From: Collinsella aerofaciens
GTDB lineage: Bacteria > Actinomycetota > Coriobacteriia > Coriobacteriales > Coriobacteriaceae
Assembly (NCBI RefSeq): GCF_963360655.1
Contig: NZ_OY725717.1
Coordinates: 558,001 to 622,000, forward strand
DNA length: 64,000 bases
Direction of reading: 5' to 3'
Shown: piece by piece, positions 54,348-62,629 of the stretch
Layout of the letters: every line of letters starts with the position of its first letter
How positions within the stretch are numbered: the stretch's first letter is position 1
Position numbers and translations under genes: made by a program
Notes under the pieces: model-generated
Told to the model about the DNA's origin: nothing
What the model saw: the letters and a program-made list of their open reading frames with translations, nothing else
Databases searched by the model: none

Positions 54348-55403
54348 ATGAACGCCGAGGATCTGGTCATCATCCTCAAGAAGAACATGGCAAAGCTCAG
54401 CAAGTCCGAGCGCCGCCGCGCAATCGAGTCGGTGCGCGACATCATCCGCGCCGCCATGTTCGACGATGCGGCGGGAGACGGCTACGATGTAGAGCGCTGC
54501 CCCCGTTGCGGCTCGGTCGCTATCGTCAAGAAGGGCAAGTCCAGGAACGGCGAGCAACGCTATCTCTGCCGCGACTGCGGCAGGACGTTCTCCGCCTCCA
54601 CCAATCGGATCCTCGGCACGAGCAAGCTGCCACGCGAGACCTGGATGGCCTATGCCGAGTGCTTCGTCCTCATGCTTCCGCTCCGCGAGTGCGCCGACCG
54701 ATGCGGTGTCTGCCTCAAGACCGCATACACCATGCGCCACAGACTCATCGAGTGCCTGAAGGAATATTCTCCCGAGTTCCACGTCGGGCAGGGGCAGGCC
54801 TGCGAGCTCGACGAGACGTACTTCCCCGAGTCCTTCAAGGGCAACCATTCCAAGGGTTCCTTCACCCTGCCGAGGAAGGCTCGCCACCGCGGCAAGCAGG
54901 TCCGCAGGCGCGGCCTCTCCCGCGAGCAGATCTGCGTCATGACGGGCATCAGCGACACGAACGCCACCTTCTTCGAGGTCTCGGGGCGCGGCGTAGTCTC
55001 GCGCAAGCGCGCGGCGGTGGCCCTTCGCGACCGTATCGGCGCGGGCGCGGTCGTCGCCACGGACAAGGCGACCGCATATGTCGACGTGCTGCACGACCTG
55101 AAGGTCGCCTCTCATGAGTCCTACGACTCCAAGGACCGCTCGGAGGGCACCATCAACCGAATCAACACCGTCCACTCGCTCCTCGATTCGTTCATGGTGC
55201 GCTTCAAGGGCGTGTCCACCAAGCACCTCGGCGCCTACCTCGATTGGTTCCGCTGGTGCCGCACCTTCATGGCGGCCGACTCCCGTACCGCGGAGTCCAC
55301 GGTCGCCCGCCAGCTAGCCAACGGCACCTGCGCGACCCGTATCCGCGACATGTTCAACGTCCTGCCGCCCTATATGGACTACTGGGTCGCATCCGCCGCA
55401 TAG
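54348..55403 (+). CDS. IS1595-family transposase
   Basis: 351 residues. N-terminal zinc ribbon CPRCGS...CRDCGR (about residues 50-75) and DDE-type core: LDETYF near 160, ATDKAT near 246 and TINRINTVHSLLDSF near 272 with the Asn/Lys pattern of the ISXO2-like family. ATG 54348 follows GGAG; the frame opens earlier at 54297 inside the terminal repeat region. It appears intact, so the transposon may still move. Confidence 0.92.
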   Translation: MNAEDLVIILKKNMAKLSKSERRRAIESVRDIIRAAMFDDAAGDGYDVERCPRCGSVAIVKKGKSRNGEQRYLCRDCGRTFSASTNRILGTSKLPRETWMAYAECFVLMLPLRECADRCGVCLKTAYTMRHRLIECLKEYSPEFHVGQGQACELDETYFPESFKGNHSKGSFTLPRKARHRGKQVRRRGLSREQICVMTGISDTNATFFEVSGRGVVSRKRAAVALRDRIGAGAVVATDKATAYVDVLHDLKVASHESYDSKDRSEGTINRINTVHSLLDSFMVRFKGVSTKHLGAYLDWFRWCRTFMAADSRTAESTVARQLANGTCATRIRDMFNVLPPYMDYWVASAA

Positions 55404-55413
55404 AGACGATAAA

Positions 55414-55451
55414 ATGGTTGCACCGTGATATACGAGGAAAGGTACAACCAT
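55414..55451 (+). promoter_or_regulatory. Palindrome over the start of the RelB/DinJ-like gene
   Basis: ATGGTTGCACC (55414-55424) pairs with GGTACAACCAT (55441-55451), 10 of 11 positions, and encloses the ribosome-binding GAGGAAAGG and part of the start codon. It could be an operator for the small protein or an RNA hairpin limiting translation. Confidence 0.55.
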
Positions 55452-55647
55452 GCCGTCGAACATACCGGCCACGACGATTCGCATCGAACCAGAGGTCAAA
55501 AAAGAGGCCACCGTCATCCTTGACGAGCTTGGCTTGTCCATGTCCACCGCCGTCAATGCATTCCTCAAGGCGCTCGTCCGCGAGGGCGGGATGCCGTTCG
55601 AGATGAAGGTCAAGACACCGGCATCTGACGGAAAAACGGTGAGATAG
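55450..55647 (+). CDS. RelB/DinJ-family ribbon-helix-helix protein
   Basis: 65 residues: beta strand ATTIRIEPEVKKEATVILDE followed by LGLSMSTAVNAFLKALVREG, the DinJ pattern. RelB/DinJ proteins bind DNA as dimers and usually neutralise a YafQ/RelE toxin, but no toxin gene follows. The stop codon touches the start of the restriction-modification gene. I infer a controller-like role for that gene, comparable to C proteins of Type II systems. Confidence 0.8.
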   Translation: MPSNIPATTIRIEPEVKKEATVILDELGLSMSTAVNAFLKALVREGGMPFEMKVKTPASDGKTVR

Positions 55648-58305
55648 TTGGCAAATCAACTTGAAACGCAGCTGACATTGGCCTCTGCGCTCGGATTGTC
55701 GGAGCTGTCGAAAAGCGCAATCATGCGAGGGCTCTTCTCGCTGGACGGCACTCAGATAAAGTATTCCTTTCGCAGGACGAAAAGCTATCAGATCAGCGAT
55801 CCCGAGGAAAAAGTCAGGGCCGACACCATAGCGTTTCTGGTCCTGTCGAAAGGATATGATTCGCGAAAGATCGATACCGAGGTTGAGGGCTCGCACAACG
55901 ATTTCGCGGATATCGTGCTCTACGAAGACGACAGATGCACGAAGCCCTGGCTAGTTGTCGAGAACAAGAAAGAGGCCGCGACTCCGGCTGAAAAGGCGGA
56001 AGGGGAAGCGCAGGCCTTCGCCAACGGTATCGCGCTGGGCGCAAAATACACCATGAAGGACTACGGCGACGAGTCGTGCGTCTGGCAGCTCGAAGGCTTC
56101 GGCGCTAGGGAGCGCAGGAGAAATAAGCTGGGCGATAGAGAACTTCTTCCGAGGAACTACTCTCAGGATATGGTGTATCCGCTTCACGCAGGCACGGAAA
56201 TGGATATTAAGCCGGCGAGCGCCTTCGATATCAGCATCGCCATTAGGCGCGCGCACTCCATCATTTGGGCCGGAGGAAAACGCGATCCGCTATCGGCTTT
56301 CGATGAGTGGAGCAAGCTGATGTTCGCCAAAGTTCGCGACGAGCGCTACACGCGAAACGGCCATCCCCGCTCGTTCCAAGCGGGCATCAACGAGTCCGAC
56401 TCGGCTATCGCCACGAGGGTCCACAAGCTATTCAGCGATGCCAAAGAGCAAGATCAGGCCATTTTCCCGCGTGATGAAAAAATCGAGCTTCCAGACAGCA
56501 AGGTCGCCCAGGTCGTTCGCGTCATTCAGGAGATTTCGTTCATCGATACAGATTCCGACGTCATCGGAACGGCCTTCGAGGACTTCTTCGGATCGGTCTT
56601 CCGCGGAAGCCTCGGGCAGTATTTCACTATGAGACAGATAGCGAGGTTCACAGTCGGGATGCTCAATCCCACAAGCGAAGATTACGTTCTAGATCCGACT
56701 TGCGGCTCGGGAGGCTTTTTGCTCGAAACCCTCCTTCAAGTATGGAACGATACCGATGCGGGCTTTGCCGGGCAGGGAAACCTCGCGAGAATCAAATCCG
56801 ATTTTGCCGCGCAGAACGTTTACGGAATCGAGATTCACCCGACTCTGGCTAGAATCTGCAAAATCAGCTTGCTCCTGCACCACGATGGGCACACGAATAT
56901 CGAGGCCGACAAGAGCTGCCTCAGCCCGAACCTGAGCAAGCCGAGACTCCAGAAGGATCGCCAGTTTGACCTGATTGTGGGCAATCCGCCCTTCGGAACC
57001 AAGGTAGCAAATGGAGATGAAGATCAGCTTGACGGCGCAAGCCTAGATGACTACGTCCTGGGCCGCGGAAAGCACTCAATACAGTCAGAGCAAATCATCC
57101 TGGAGAAAAGCGTTTCTTGGCTCAAGCCAGGAGGCAGACTCGGCATGGTCCTGCCCGATGGTGTTCTCAACAACAGCGGGCCTCAATCAAATTGTCCAGC
57201 CCTTCGTGAATGGCTCTTTAAATCGGGGAGGATACTGTCCGTAATCTCCCTTCCAGACTTTGCTTTTCGCAGGTCAGGCGCCACGAACAAGACTTCGATA
57301 TTGATTTTTGAAAAGTTTTCCGACCTGGAATCGGCTAGATTGAACAATCAGCTGGAAGCCTGTGAAGGAGATATTGCGGCCGCGCTCGCGGACAGCGGGC
57401 TGGACTATAACATCTTTTTTGGAGAGGCATCCCATATCGGATACACGCCATCTGGTCGGCCTGACCCTCGAAACGACCTCTATGTCGCCGACGAGAACGG
57501 CTATCTCTCAAACGACCAGACTGGCTCGATATTGGGAGAGTGGAATGTCTGGGAAGAAAACGGGGCAGTTTCCGACCCGAGATGTGTAGTCGAGAGGGCT
57601 TCGTCAGTATGGAAAAGCCATTCGAGTCATAGGGTGGACCCTAAATACCATGTCTACATGGCCCATAAGGGCGACTACGTGCCGCAGGGCTGGTCATCTG
57701 CTCCCATGATGAACCTTGTGAAGCGGATGAGAAGGAACGTGGACTTCGGGGAAGATCCGATGAAGGAATACAAGGTCTTAACTCTTTCCCAAACTGGCGT
57801 TGCAAGGCTTAGGGAACCAGGCGTCGGAAACAACCCTCCCGAATGGCGAGGGATGTATTTCTACGACTCAAGCAGCGACTGGTTCGAGGTGAGAACCTCC
57901 GACATCGTCTATTCCGGAATCGATCTTTGGAAGGGGGTCGTATGCTTCGTCACCGAGGAATTCGACCATGCCCTTGTAACGCAAGAGTATCCGATCTTGC
58001 GGGTCAAAGACCCAAACGTCATCGATCCGGAGTTCCTGTCGATACTCCTGAGAAGCCGCCGATTCCAAAAGGCATTCCGCGCCATCAACACCGGCCACAG
58101 CAATCGAAGGAGAACGCAGTCTTCTGACTTTGGGAAGGTGCTCGTCTATTACCCTCCCATAGAGAAGCAGAAGGAGATTGCCTTAAAGGTGCGAAATGCA
58201 CGAGAGAATATCGCGAAGGCCTATATTGGCGTTTCCGACGTCGAAAACGAACTTGATGCCATCTTGCATGCGGATGACGAGTGGGATGAAACGACAGAGT
58301 CCTAA
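55648..58305 (+). CDS. Single-chain restriction-modification protein, Type IIG-like (nuclease, N6-adenine methyltransferase, specificity)
   Basis: 885 residues from TTG 55648. An HsdR_N-like nuclease lies at about 50-150 with ADIVLYED (Asp88) and LVVENKKE (Glu105, Lys107), a PD-(D/E)xK arrangement. The methyltransferase has SAM motif DPTCGSGGFL near 349 and catalytic NPPF at 446-449. The C-terminal 190 residues resemble a Type I S half (TRD plus YYPPIEKQKEIALKVRNARE). There is no helicase. The recognition site is unknown. It is less GC-rich than its neighbours and is the transposon's main cargo. Confidence 0.8.
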   Translation: MANQLETQLTLASALGLSELSKSAIMRGLFSLDGTQIKYSFRRTKSYQISDPEEKVRADTIAFLVLSKGYDSRKIDTEVEGSHNDFADIVLYEDDRCTKPWLVVENKKEAATPAEKAEGEAQAFANGIALGAKYTMKDYGDESCVWQLEGFGARERRRNKLGDRELLPRNYSQDMVYPLHAGTEMDIKPASAFDISIAIRRAHSIIWAGGKRDPLSAFDEWSKLMFAKVRDERYTRNGHPRSFQAGINESDSAIATRVHKLFSDAKEQDQAIFPRDEKIELPDSKVAQVVRVIQEISFIDTDSDVIGTAFEDFFGSVFRGSLGQYFTMRQIARFTVGMLNPTSEDYVLDPTCGSGGFLLETLLQVWNDTDAGFAGQGNLARIKSDFAAQNVYGIEIHPTLARICKISLLLHHDGHTNIEADKSCLSPNLSKPRLQKDRQFDLIVGNPPFGTKVANGDEDQLDGASLDDYVLGRGKHSIQSEQIILEKSVSWLKPGGRLGMVLPDGVLNNSGPQSNCPALREWLFKSGRILSVISLPDFAFRRSGATNKTSILIFEKFSDLESARLNNQLEACEGDIAAALADSGLDYNIFFGEASHIGYTPSGRPDPRNDLYVADENGYLSNDQTGSILGEWNVWEENGAVSDPRCVVERASSVWKSHSSHRVDPKYHVYMAHKGDYVPQGWSSAPMMNLVKRMRRNVDFGEDPMKEYKVLTLSQTGVARLREPGVGNNPPEWRGMYFYDSSSDWFEVRTSDIVYSGIDLWKGVVCFVTEEFDHALVTQEYPILRVKDPNVIDPEFLSILLRSRRFQKAFRAINTGHSNRRRTQSSDFGKVLVYYPPIEKQKEIALKVRNARENIAKAYIGVSDVENELDAILHADDEWDETTES

Positions 58306-58334
58306 CGATTAACTTTTTCAAGCCTGAGCGTATT

Positions 58335-58367
58335 GCCCCTTTGCCGGTTTTAATTCAGCAAAGGGGC
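58335..58367 (+). terminator. Hairpin after the restriction-modification gene
   Basis: GCCCCTTTGC pairs with GCAAAGGGGC, then GAATATTTTGC. It lies within the transposon's right end. Confidence 0.7.
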
Positions 58368-58436
58368 GAATATTTTGCAATTACAAAAAGATGATTGGGC
58401 AAGATGTCTATTCTGGTCTAACAGAGCCTTCTTTTT

Positions 58437-58466
58437 TGGGCCCAGCGCATGGGATTCGAACCCGCC
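58437..58466 (+). repeat. Second copy of the T-arm-like flank sequence
   Basis: TGGGCCCAGCGCATGGGATT then CGAACCCGC matches 54084-54112 except for three central bases. It continues the host sequence that was interrupted by the IS1595 transposon. It is not a full tRNA. Confidence 0.6.
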
Positions 58467-58651
58467 AGCACGTCTGTCACAAAGGCCGTGGCCAAATAAT
58501 GGCAAAAATGAGTACTGCTACTTTGCTTGCAACATATAAACAGATAGTGTTTGCTTAGGTTACGCAACATATGTCCATTATAAGGACTAACAGTCAGATC
58601 AAAATCGTGTATTCATCGCCATTTCGACGGTAGCGCGCAGAGATGTGGTGT

Positions 58652-58677
58652 AAGAGGCGGGGCATGCCCCGCCTCTT
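58652..58677. terminator. Perfect 26-base palindrome in the IS256 left end
   Basis: AAGAGGCGGGGCA pairs with TGCCCCGCCTCTT. It probably stops outside transcription from entering the transposase gene. Confidence 0.7.
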
Positions 58678-58739
58678 CCCTTTCTTGAAAGGGAGGGGAC
58701 ACCGCCTAGAATTCGTCGTTGGAGTAATGAAGGTGACGA

Positions 58740-59569
58740 ATGGAAGGAAAGGCGATGCCCCAAGAAGAGAGTGTACTGCGCCTCGGCCGCGACGAGGCCC
58801 TCGAGGCGGCGAGGCTTTGGCAGGAGTGCGGCGACGCGCGCGAGTTCGCGTGCAGGGTGCTGGGCGGCGTGATGAACGCGCTGATGGACTCCGAGGCCCA
58901 GCAGATGTGCGGCGCGGGCCGCAACGAGCGCAGCGACGGCAGGGAGAACAGCCGCAACGGCTACCGCCCCAGGTCGCTCAAGACCGCCGTGGGCGACGTG
59001 GAGCTCGAGATACCCAAGCTCAGGCACGGCACCTACTACCCCGAGGGCATGCTCGCGCGATGGTCGCGCGTCGACACCTCGGTGGCCGCCATCGTGCAGG
59101 AGATGTACGTGTGCGGCGTGTCCACCCGCAAGGTCGAGCGCGTGGCGTCCAAGCTGGGCATATCCTCGCTGTCGAGCTCGGAGGTCTCGAGCCTCTGCTC
59201 CGACCTCGACGCCGAGGTGGCGGAGTTCCGCCGCCGCGACCTGTCGGGCACGCCGTGCTGCTACCTGTGGCTCGACGCCACCTACATGAGCTGCAGGGTC
59301 GGCTCGTCGGTCGTCTCGCAGGGCGTCGTGACCGCGATCGGGCTGGGCGCCGACGGGCGCAAGCACTTCCTGGGCTGCGACGTGGTCGACACCGAGAGCG
59401 AGGACTCCTGGGCGGCGTTCCTCGGCGGGCTGCGCGAGCGCGGGCTGGCCGGCGTTCGCCTCGTGGTCTCCGACAGCCACGCCGGGCTCGTGGCCGCCGT
59501 CTCGCGCCTGTTCCAGGGCTGCGCCTGGCAGCGCTGCGTGACGCACCTGCAGCGCAACCTCCAGAGCGC
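58740..59569 (+). pseudogene. IS256-family transposase, 5' part
   Basis: Codes for about 276 residues of a Mutator-type transposase: the DDE residues Asp in YLWLDATYMSC and Asp in LVVSDSHAGL are present, with CAWQRCVTHLQRNL before the break. Start is ATG 58740 or ATG 58755. The frame continues at 61864 after the IS21 copy; joined, it gives 444 residues. Confidence 0.92.
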
Positions 59570-59729
59570 TGTTAGCGCTACTGTAAAAACAACCAATTTC
59601 GCCATCGCACTTTAGCCGATTCCGCCAACGCAATTTCCCCAATCGCGCCAACGCATTTTCACCATTTCCACCAACGCCGGGGCTTACGCTTCGACCGACA
59701 AGCGGACGATGCTTTCGGGAGGAGCGACC

Positions 59730-60968
59730 GTGGCGGAGAAGAACCTGATCGGAGAGTTGGACATGTACAGGGAAGCGGGCATAAAGCCCAACTTCAGCGA
59801 CATAGCGAAGCGCTACGGCAAGGACAGGCACACCGTGGCGGCGTACTGGAGGGCCGAGGGCGGCCGGCCCCGCGACGGGCGCGCCGACAGGGCGGGCTCC
59901 TTCGACGCGCACATCGAGGAGGTGGCCGCCAAGGCGCAGCTGCCGGGGGTCACCAAGAAGGGCATCCACGAGTGGCTGCTGCACAGGTATCCCGGCGAGA
60001 ACCTGGCCGGCTACAACGCCTTCACCCAGTTCATGCGCAAGAACGGTATCGCCGTCGGGGCCTCCGTCGGCCCGGAACCGCACCCGCGCTTCGAGACGCC
60101 GCCCGGGCTGCAGCTGCAGTTCGACTGGAAGGAGTCGGTCAGGATGGCGAACCGCGACGGCGAGCTGTTCGAGTTCAACGTGTTCGCGGCGACGCTGGGC
60201 CATTCCCGCAGGCACATATTCATCCGGTCGGGGACCAGGACGACCGACGACCTGGTCAGGTGCATGTACGCCACGATCGCGAGGCTCGGCGGCGTGCCCC
60301 GCGAGTGGGTCACGGACAACATGTCCGCCCTGGTGACGGTCAAGGGCGGCAGGCGCCTCAAGGTCCAGCGCGCATACGAGTTCGCCAAGGCCGCCGGCTT
60401 CGAGCTGAAGCTGTGCCGCCCGCGCAGCCCCCAGACCAAGGGCAAGGTCGAGTCGTCGAACCGCTTCCTGTCGCGGCTCGCGGCCTACCAGGGCGACTTC
60501 GACGGCTGGGACGACATCGACGAGATCATCGCGCGGATCGAGGACGCCAGCAACTCCGAGCCCAACGAGACCACGGGGCTGCCGCCCTCCGCGCTGTTCA
60601 TGGAGGAGAAGGACGCGCTGCTGCCCGTCGGCAACCTCCGCGCCCTCGAGGAGGCGATGGGCGACGTGGTGCGCGTGGCCAGGGTGCCGGCCACGATGCT
60701 GGTCAGCGCGCACGGCGAGCCCATGTCGGTGCCCAGGCGCTGCATCGGCAGGCCCGCCCGCATCGTCTGCATGCCCGGCGGCGCGATGGACTGCTACGTC
60801 GGCGGCGAGCTGGTGGCGACGCACGTGGCGGGCGGGCCGGCCTACGACCCGGCGCACTACGCCGAGGCCATGGCCGGGAAGCGCTGGTTCGGCGACGCCG
60901 CCGGCGACATCGAGGCGGCCGCCGCCGCCAACCTCGGGCTGCTCGACTCGATAGGGGGCTCGCTGTGA
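59730..60968 (+). CDS. istA: IS21 transposase IstA
   Basis: 412 residues. N-terminal HTH (FSDIAKRYGKDRHTVAAYWR) and DDE core: Asp in LQFDWKESV near residue 133, Asp in WVTDNMSAL near 196 and Glu in KGKVESSNRFL near 240. GTG 59730 follows GGGAGGAG; ATG 59709 would add seven residues. Its stop overlaps istB (GTGA). Confidence 0.95.
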   Translation: MAEKNLIGELDMYREAGIKPNFSDIAKRYGKDRHTVAAYWRAEGGRPRDGRADRAGSFDAHIEEVAAKAQLPGVTKKGIHEWLLHRYPGENLAGYNAFTQFMRKNGIAVGASVGPEPHPRFETPPGLQLQFDWKESVRMANRDGELFEFNVFAATLGHSRRHIFIRSGTRTTDDLVRCMYATIARLGGVPREWVTDNMSALVTVKGGRRLKVQRAYEFAKAAGFELKLCRPRSPQTKGKVESSNRFLSRLAAYQGDFDGWDDIDEIIARIEDASNSEPNETTGLPPSALFMEEKDALLPVGNLRALEEAMGDVVRVARVPATMLVSAHGEPMSVPRRCIGRPARIVCMPGGAMDCYVGGELVATHVAGGPAYDPAHYAEAMAGKRWFGDAAGDIEAAAAANLGLLDSIGGSL

Positions 60969-61753
60969 GCGCCGCGGTGCAGGCCAGCCCGCTCAACCGC
61001 CTGGCGGCCAATCTCGAGGAGCTGGGGCTCGAGGGCATGGCGTCGTCGGTGCCCGAGTACGTCAGGCTCGTCGCCGACGGGAGGAAGAGCCTGGTCGACG
61101 CCATGCTCGAGCTCACCGACGCCCAGATAGCCCTCAAGCGGCGCGCCGACGACGAGCGCCGCACGAGGATGGCCAACTTCCCCTACATAAAGACGCTGGC
61201 CGACTTCGACTGGGGTTTCCAGCCGAGCGTGCCCCGCGGGCTGGTCGAGCAGCTGGCCACGCTCGAGTTCGTCGACCGCGGCGACAACGTCGTGCTCGTC
61301 GGCAGCCCGGGCGTCGGCAAGACCCACCTGTCGATAGCCATAGGCCACGAGGCGGTGATGGCCCGCAAGCAGGTGTACTTCGCCGACTGCTCGAGGCTGG
61401 TCGAGGACCTCAAGCACGCCTCGGCGAAGGAGGCGCTGGCGCGCAGGATGCGGTTCTACGAGCACTGCAGCCTGCTGATAATAGACGAGCTGGGCTACCT
61501 CGATATCGGGAAGGAGGGCGCCGACCTTCTGTTCCAGCTGGTGAACAGGCGCTACGCGCTCAAGCGGTCGACGATCGTCACGACCAACGTGCCGGTCGGC
61601 AGGTGGGGCGACGTGTTCGGCAGCAACGTCACGGCCTCGGCGGTCGCCGACAGGCTGTGCCACCACTGCGCGATGATCAAGATAACGGGCCGGTCGTACC
61701 GCCTGAAGGACGTGTCCATCGGCGGTGAGGACGGGAAGGAGGAGGGCGCCTAG
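60965..61753 (+). CDS. istB: IS21 helper ATPase IstB
   Basis: 262 residues. DnaC-like AAA+ protein that assists IstA in target selection: Walker A VGSPGVGKTHLSIAIG near residue 114, Walker B LLIIDELGYLD near 172 and sensor region TIVTTNVP near 204. It starts at GTG 60965, one base before the istA stop. Confidence 0.95.
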   Translation: MSAAVQASPLNRLAANLEELGLEGMASSVPEYVRLVADGRKSLVDAMLELTDAQIALKRRADDERRTRMANFPYIKTLADFDWGFQPSVPRGLVEQLATLEFVDRGDNVVLVGSPGVGKTHLSIAIGHEAVMARKQVYFADCSRLVEDLKHASAKEALARRMRFYEHCSLLIIDELGYLDIGKEGADLLFQLVNRRYALKRSTIVTTNVPVGRWGDVFGSNVTASAVADRLCHHCAMIKITGRSYRLKDVSIGGEDGKEEGA

Positions 61754-61863
61754 GCGCCGAAAGCGGCACATCCGCGTTGGCGAATCCGGCGTATCCGCGT
61801 TGGCGCGATTGGCGAAAATGCGTTGGTGGAAATGGTGAAAATTATATTGACGCTAACAAGCGC

Positions 61864-62368
61864 CTGCTCGGGCAGGCCCGAGGACTCCAAGGCGGCCGTC
61901 AGGGACCTCGTGCACGCCGCGGTCTACCAGGACGACCCCGACCTCGCGCGCTGCGTGTGGGCCGAGGCGGCGCCCTGGGTGGCGTCGGTGTCCGCCAGGG
62001 CCGGCGAGGTCTTCGAGCAGGCCGAGGACTCCGCGCTGGCGTTCACGGCCTTCCCCAGGGCGCACTGGGCCAAGCTCCGCACCAACAACGTCCAGGAGCG
62101 CGCCAACCGCGAGATCAAGCGCCGCTACAGGGTCGTGCAGTCCTTCCCCTCGAGGGAGTCGATGCTGCGCCTGACGTGCGCGAGCCTCATGGAGACCGAG
62201 GGGCAGTGGTCCCAGCAGCGCATGTTCTCCGAGGCCTCGGCCGCCGAGGGCTTCGCCGAGCCCGCGGACAGGCCGGCCCCGACAGAGGGGAGGCGCCGCG
62301 CGCTCGGGCGGCGCGCCAGGGAGATAGTGGACGAGATAGTCGAGAAGCACGGCCTCAAGAAGGAGTAA
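61864..62368 (+). pseudogene. IS256-family transposase, 3' part
   Basis: Codes for about 167 residues including the third catalytic residue region NNVQERANREIKRRYRVVQS. Joining 59569 to 61864 keeps the frame (LQRNLQSA then CSGRPEDSK), showing that the IS21 insertion is the only lesion. Confidence 0.92.
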
Positions 62369-62629
62369 CATCGGGACTTGCAGCGACGGACCTCAGGACA
62401 CTCTTACACCACGTCTGCGCGCGCGACCATTTCGACTTGCCATCTGGCCTTATTAGTCCAAAATTGCTGCTACCAAATCGGTAACAGTACTCATATTTGA
62501 TGTTTTTTGACCAGCAGGTCTCCCTGCCTTAGCAAATCTAAGGCAAAACGGGCTCCAGACCGCTGAATCATGCCGCATAGGGCACGTCCGCAGTCCGGAA
62601 CTCGGTCCAAATTGAGTTATTGCGCCGCG

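Larger units (their letters stand above)
54268..58428 (+). mobile_element. IS1595-family transposon with passenger genes (4161 bp)
   Basis: The left end starts GGCTCTGTTAGACCAGAAT; the right end is its exact inverse (58410-58428), with further matches (GACAT) inward. The 8-base sequence TTCTTTTT flanks both ends. Contents are a zinc-ribbon transposase, a RelB/DinJ-like gene with a palindrome, and a nuclease-methyltransferase gene. IS1595 elements are known to make 8-bp duplications and some carry passengers. The passengers appear less GC-rich than the transposase, suggesting separate origins. Confidence 0.92.
59570..61858 (+). mobile_element. IS21-family element inside IS256 transposase (2289 bp)
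   Basis: Both ends start TGTTAGCG and end CGCTAACA. The 5-base target AGCGC occurs at 59565-59569 and 61859-61863. Both termini carry several copies of CGCCAACGCA-like repeats (59628-59690; right end 61770-61835), typical IstA-binding arrays. istA and istB are intact, so this copy looks recent and active. Confidence 0.93.
58629..62428 (+). mobile_element. IS256-family element, interrupted by IS21 copy
   Basis: The left end GGTAGCGCGCAGAGATGTGG and right end (inverse) GGTCGCGCGCGCAGACGTGG both continue into TGTAAGAG. The 8-base target ATTTCGAC is found at 58621-58628 and 62429-62436. Without the IS21 copy it would be 1506 bp. The transposase is split, so it is inactive unless complemented. 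Confidence 0.9.
58503..62499. repeat. Inverted-repeat element (about 189 bp before insertion) split by the IS256 element
   Basis: CAAAAATGAGTACTGCTAC (58503-58521) and GTAACAGTACTCATATTTG (62481-62499) are inverted matches, with GGACTAA (58583) and TTAGTCC (62453) further in. Subtracting the IS256 copy and one target duplication leaves 189 bases with no coding content, the size of a MITE. The remaining 62500-62629 shows one small hairpin (GCCTTAG/CTAAGGC) and nothing else. Confidence 0.45.

Noticed and set aside
54000-55226. Minus-strand frame across tRNA-Val and transposase
   Set aside because: It spans a tRNA, two terminators and the transposon end. Phrases such as GDEGFEPP are a known artefact of tRNA-adjacent sequence.
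55648-55700. YafQ/RelE toxin partner for the RelB-like protein
   Set aside because: The next gene begins at the stop codon and encodes the nuclease-methyltransferase; no small toxin frame is present.
58437-58500. A tRNA gene on the minus strand
   Set aside because: Only a T-arm-like GGGTTCGAATCCC is seen; there is no acceptor or anticodon stem.
58599-60857. 752-residue minus-strand frame across IS256 and IS21
   Set aside because: It crosses an insertion junction and has no recognisable motifs; both elements code on the plus strand.
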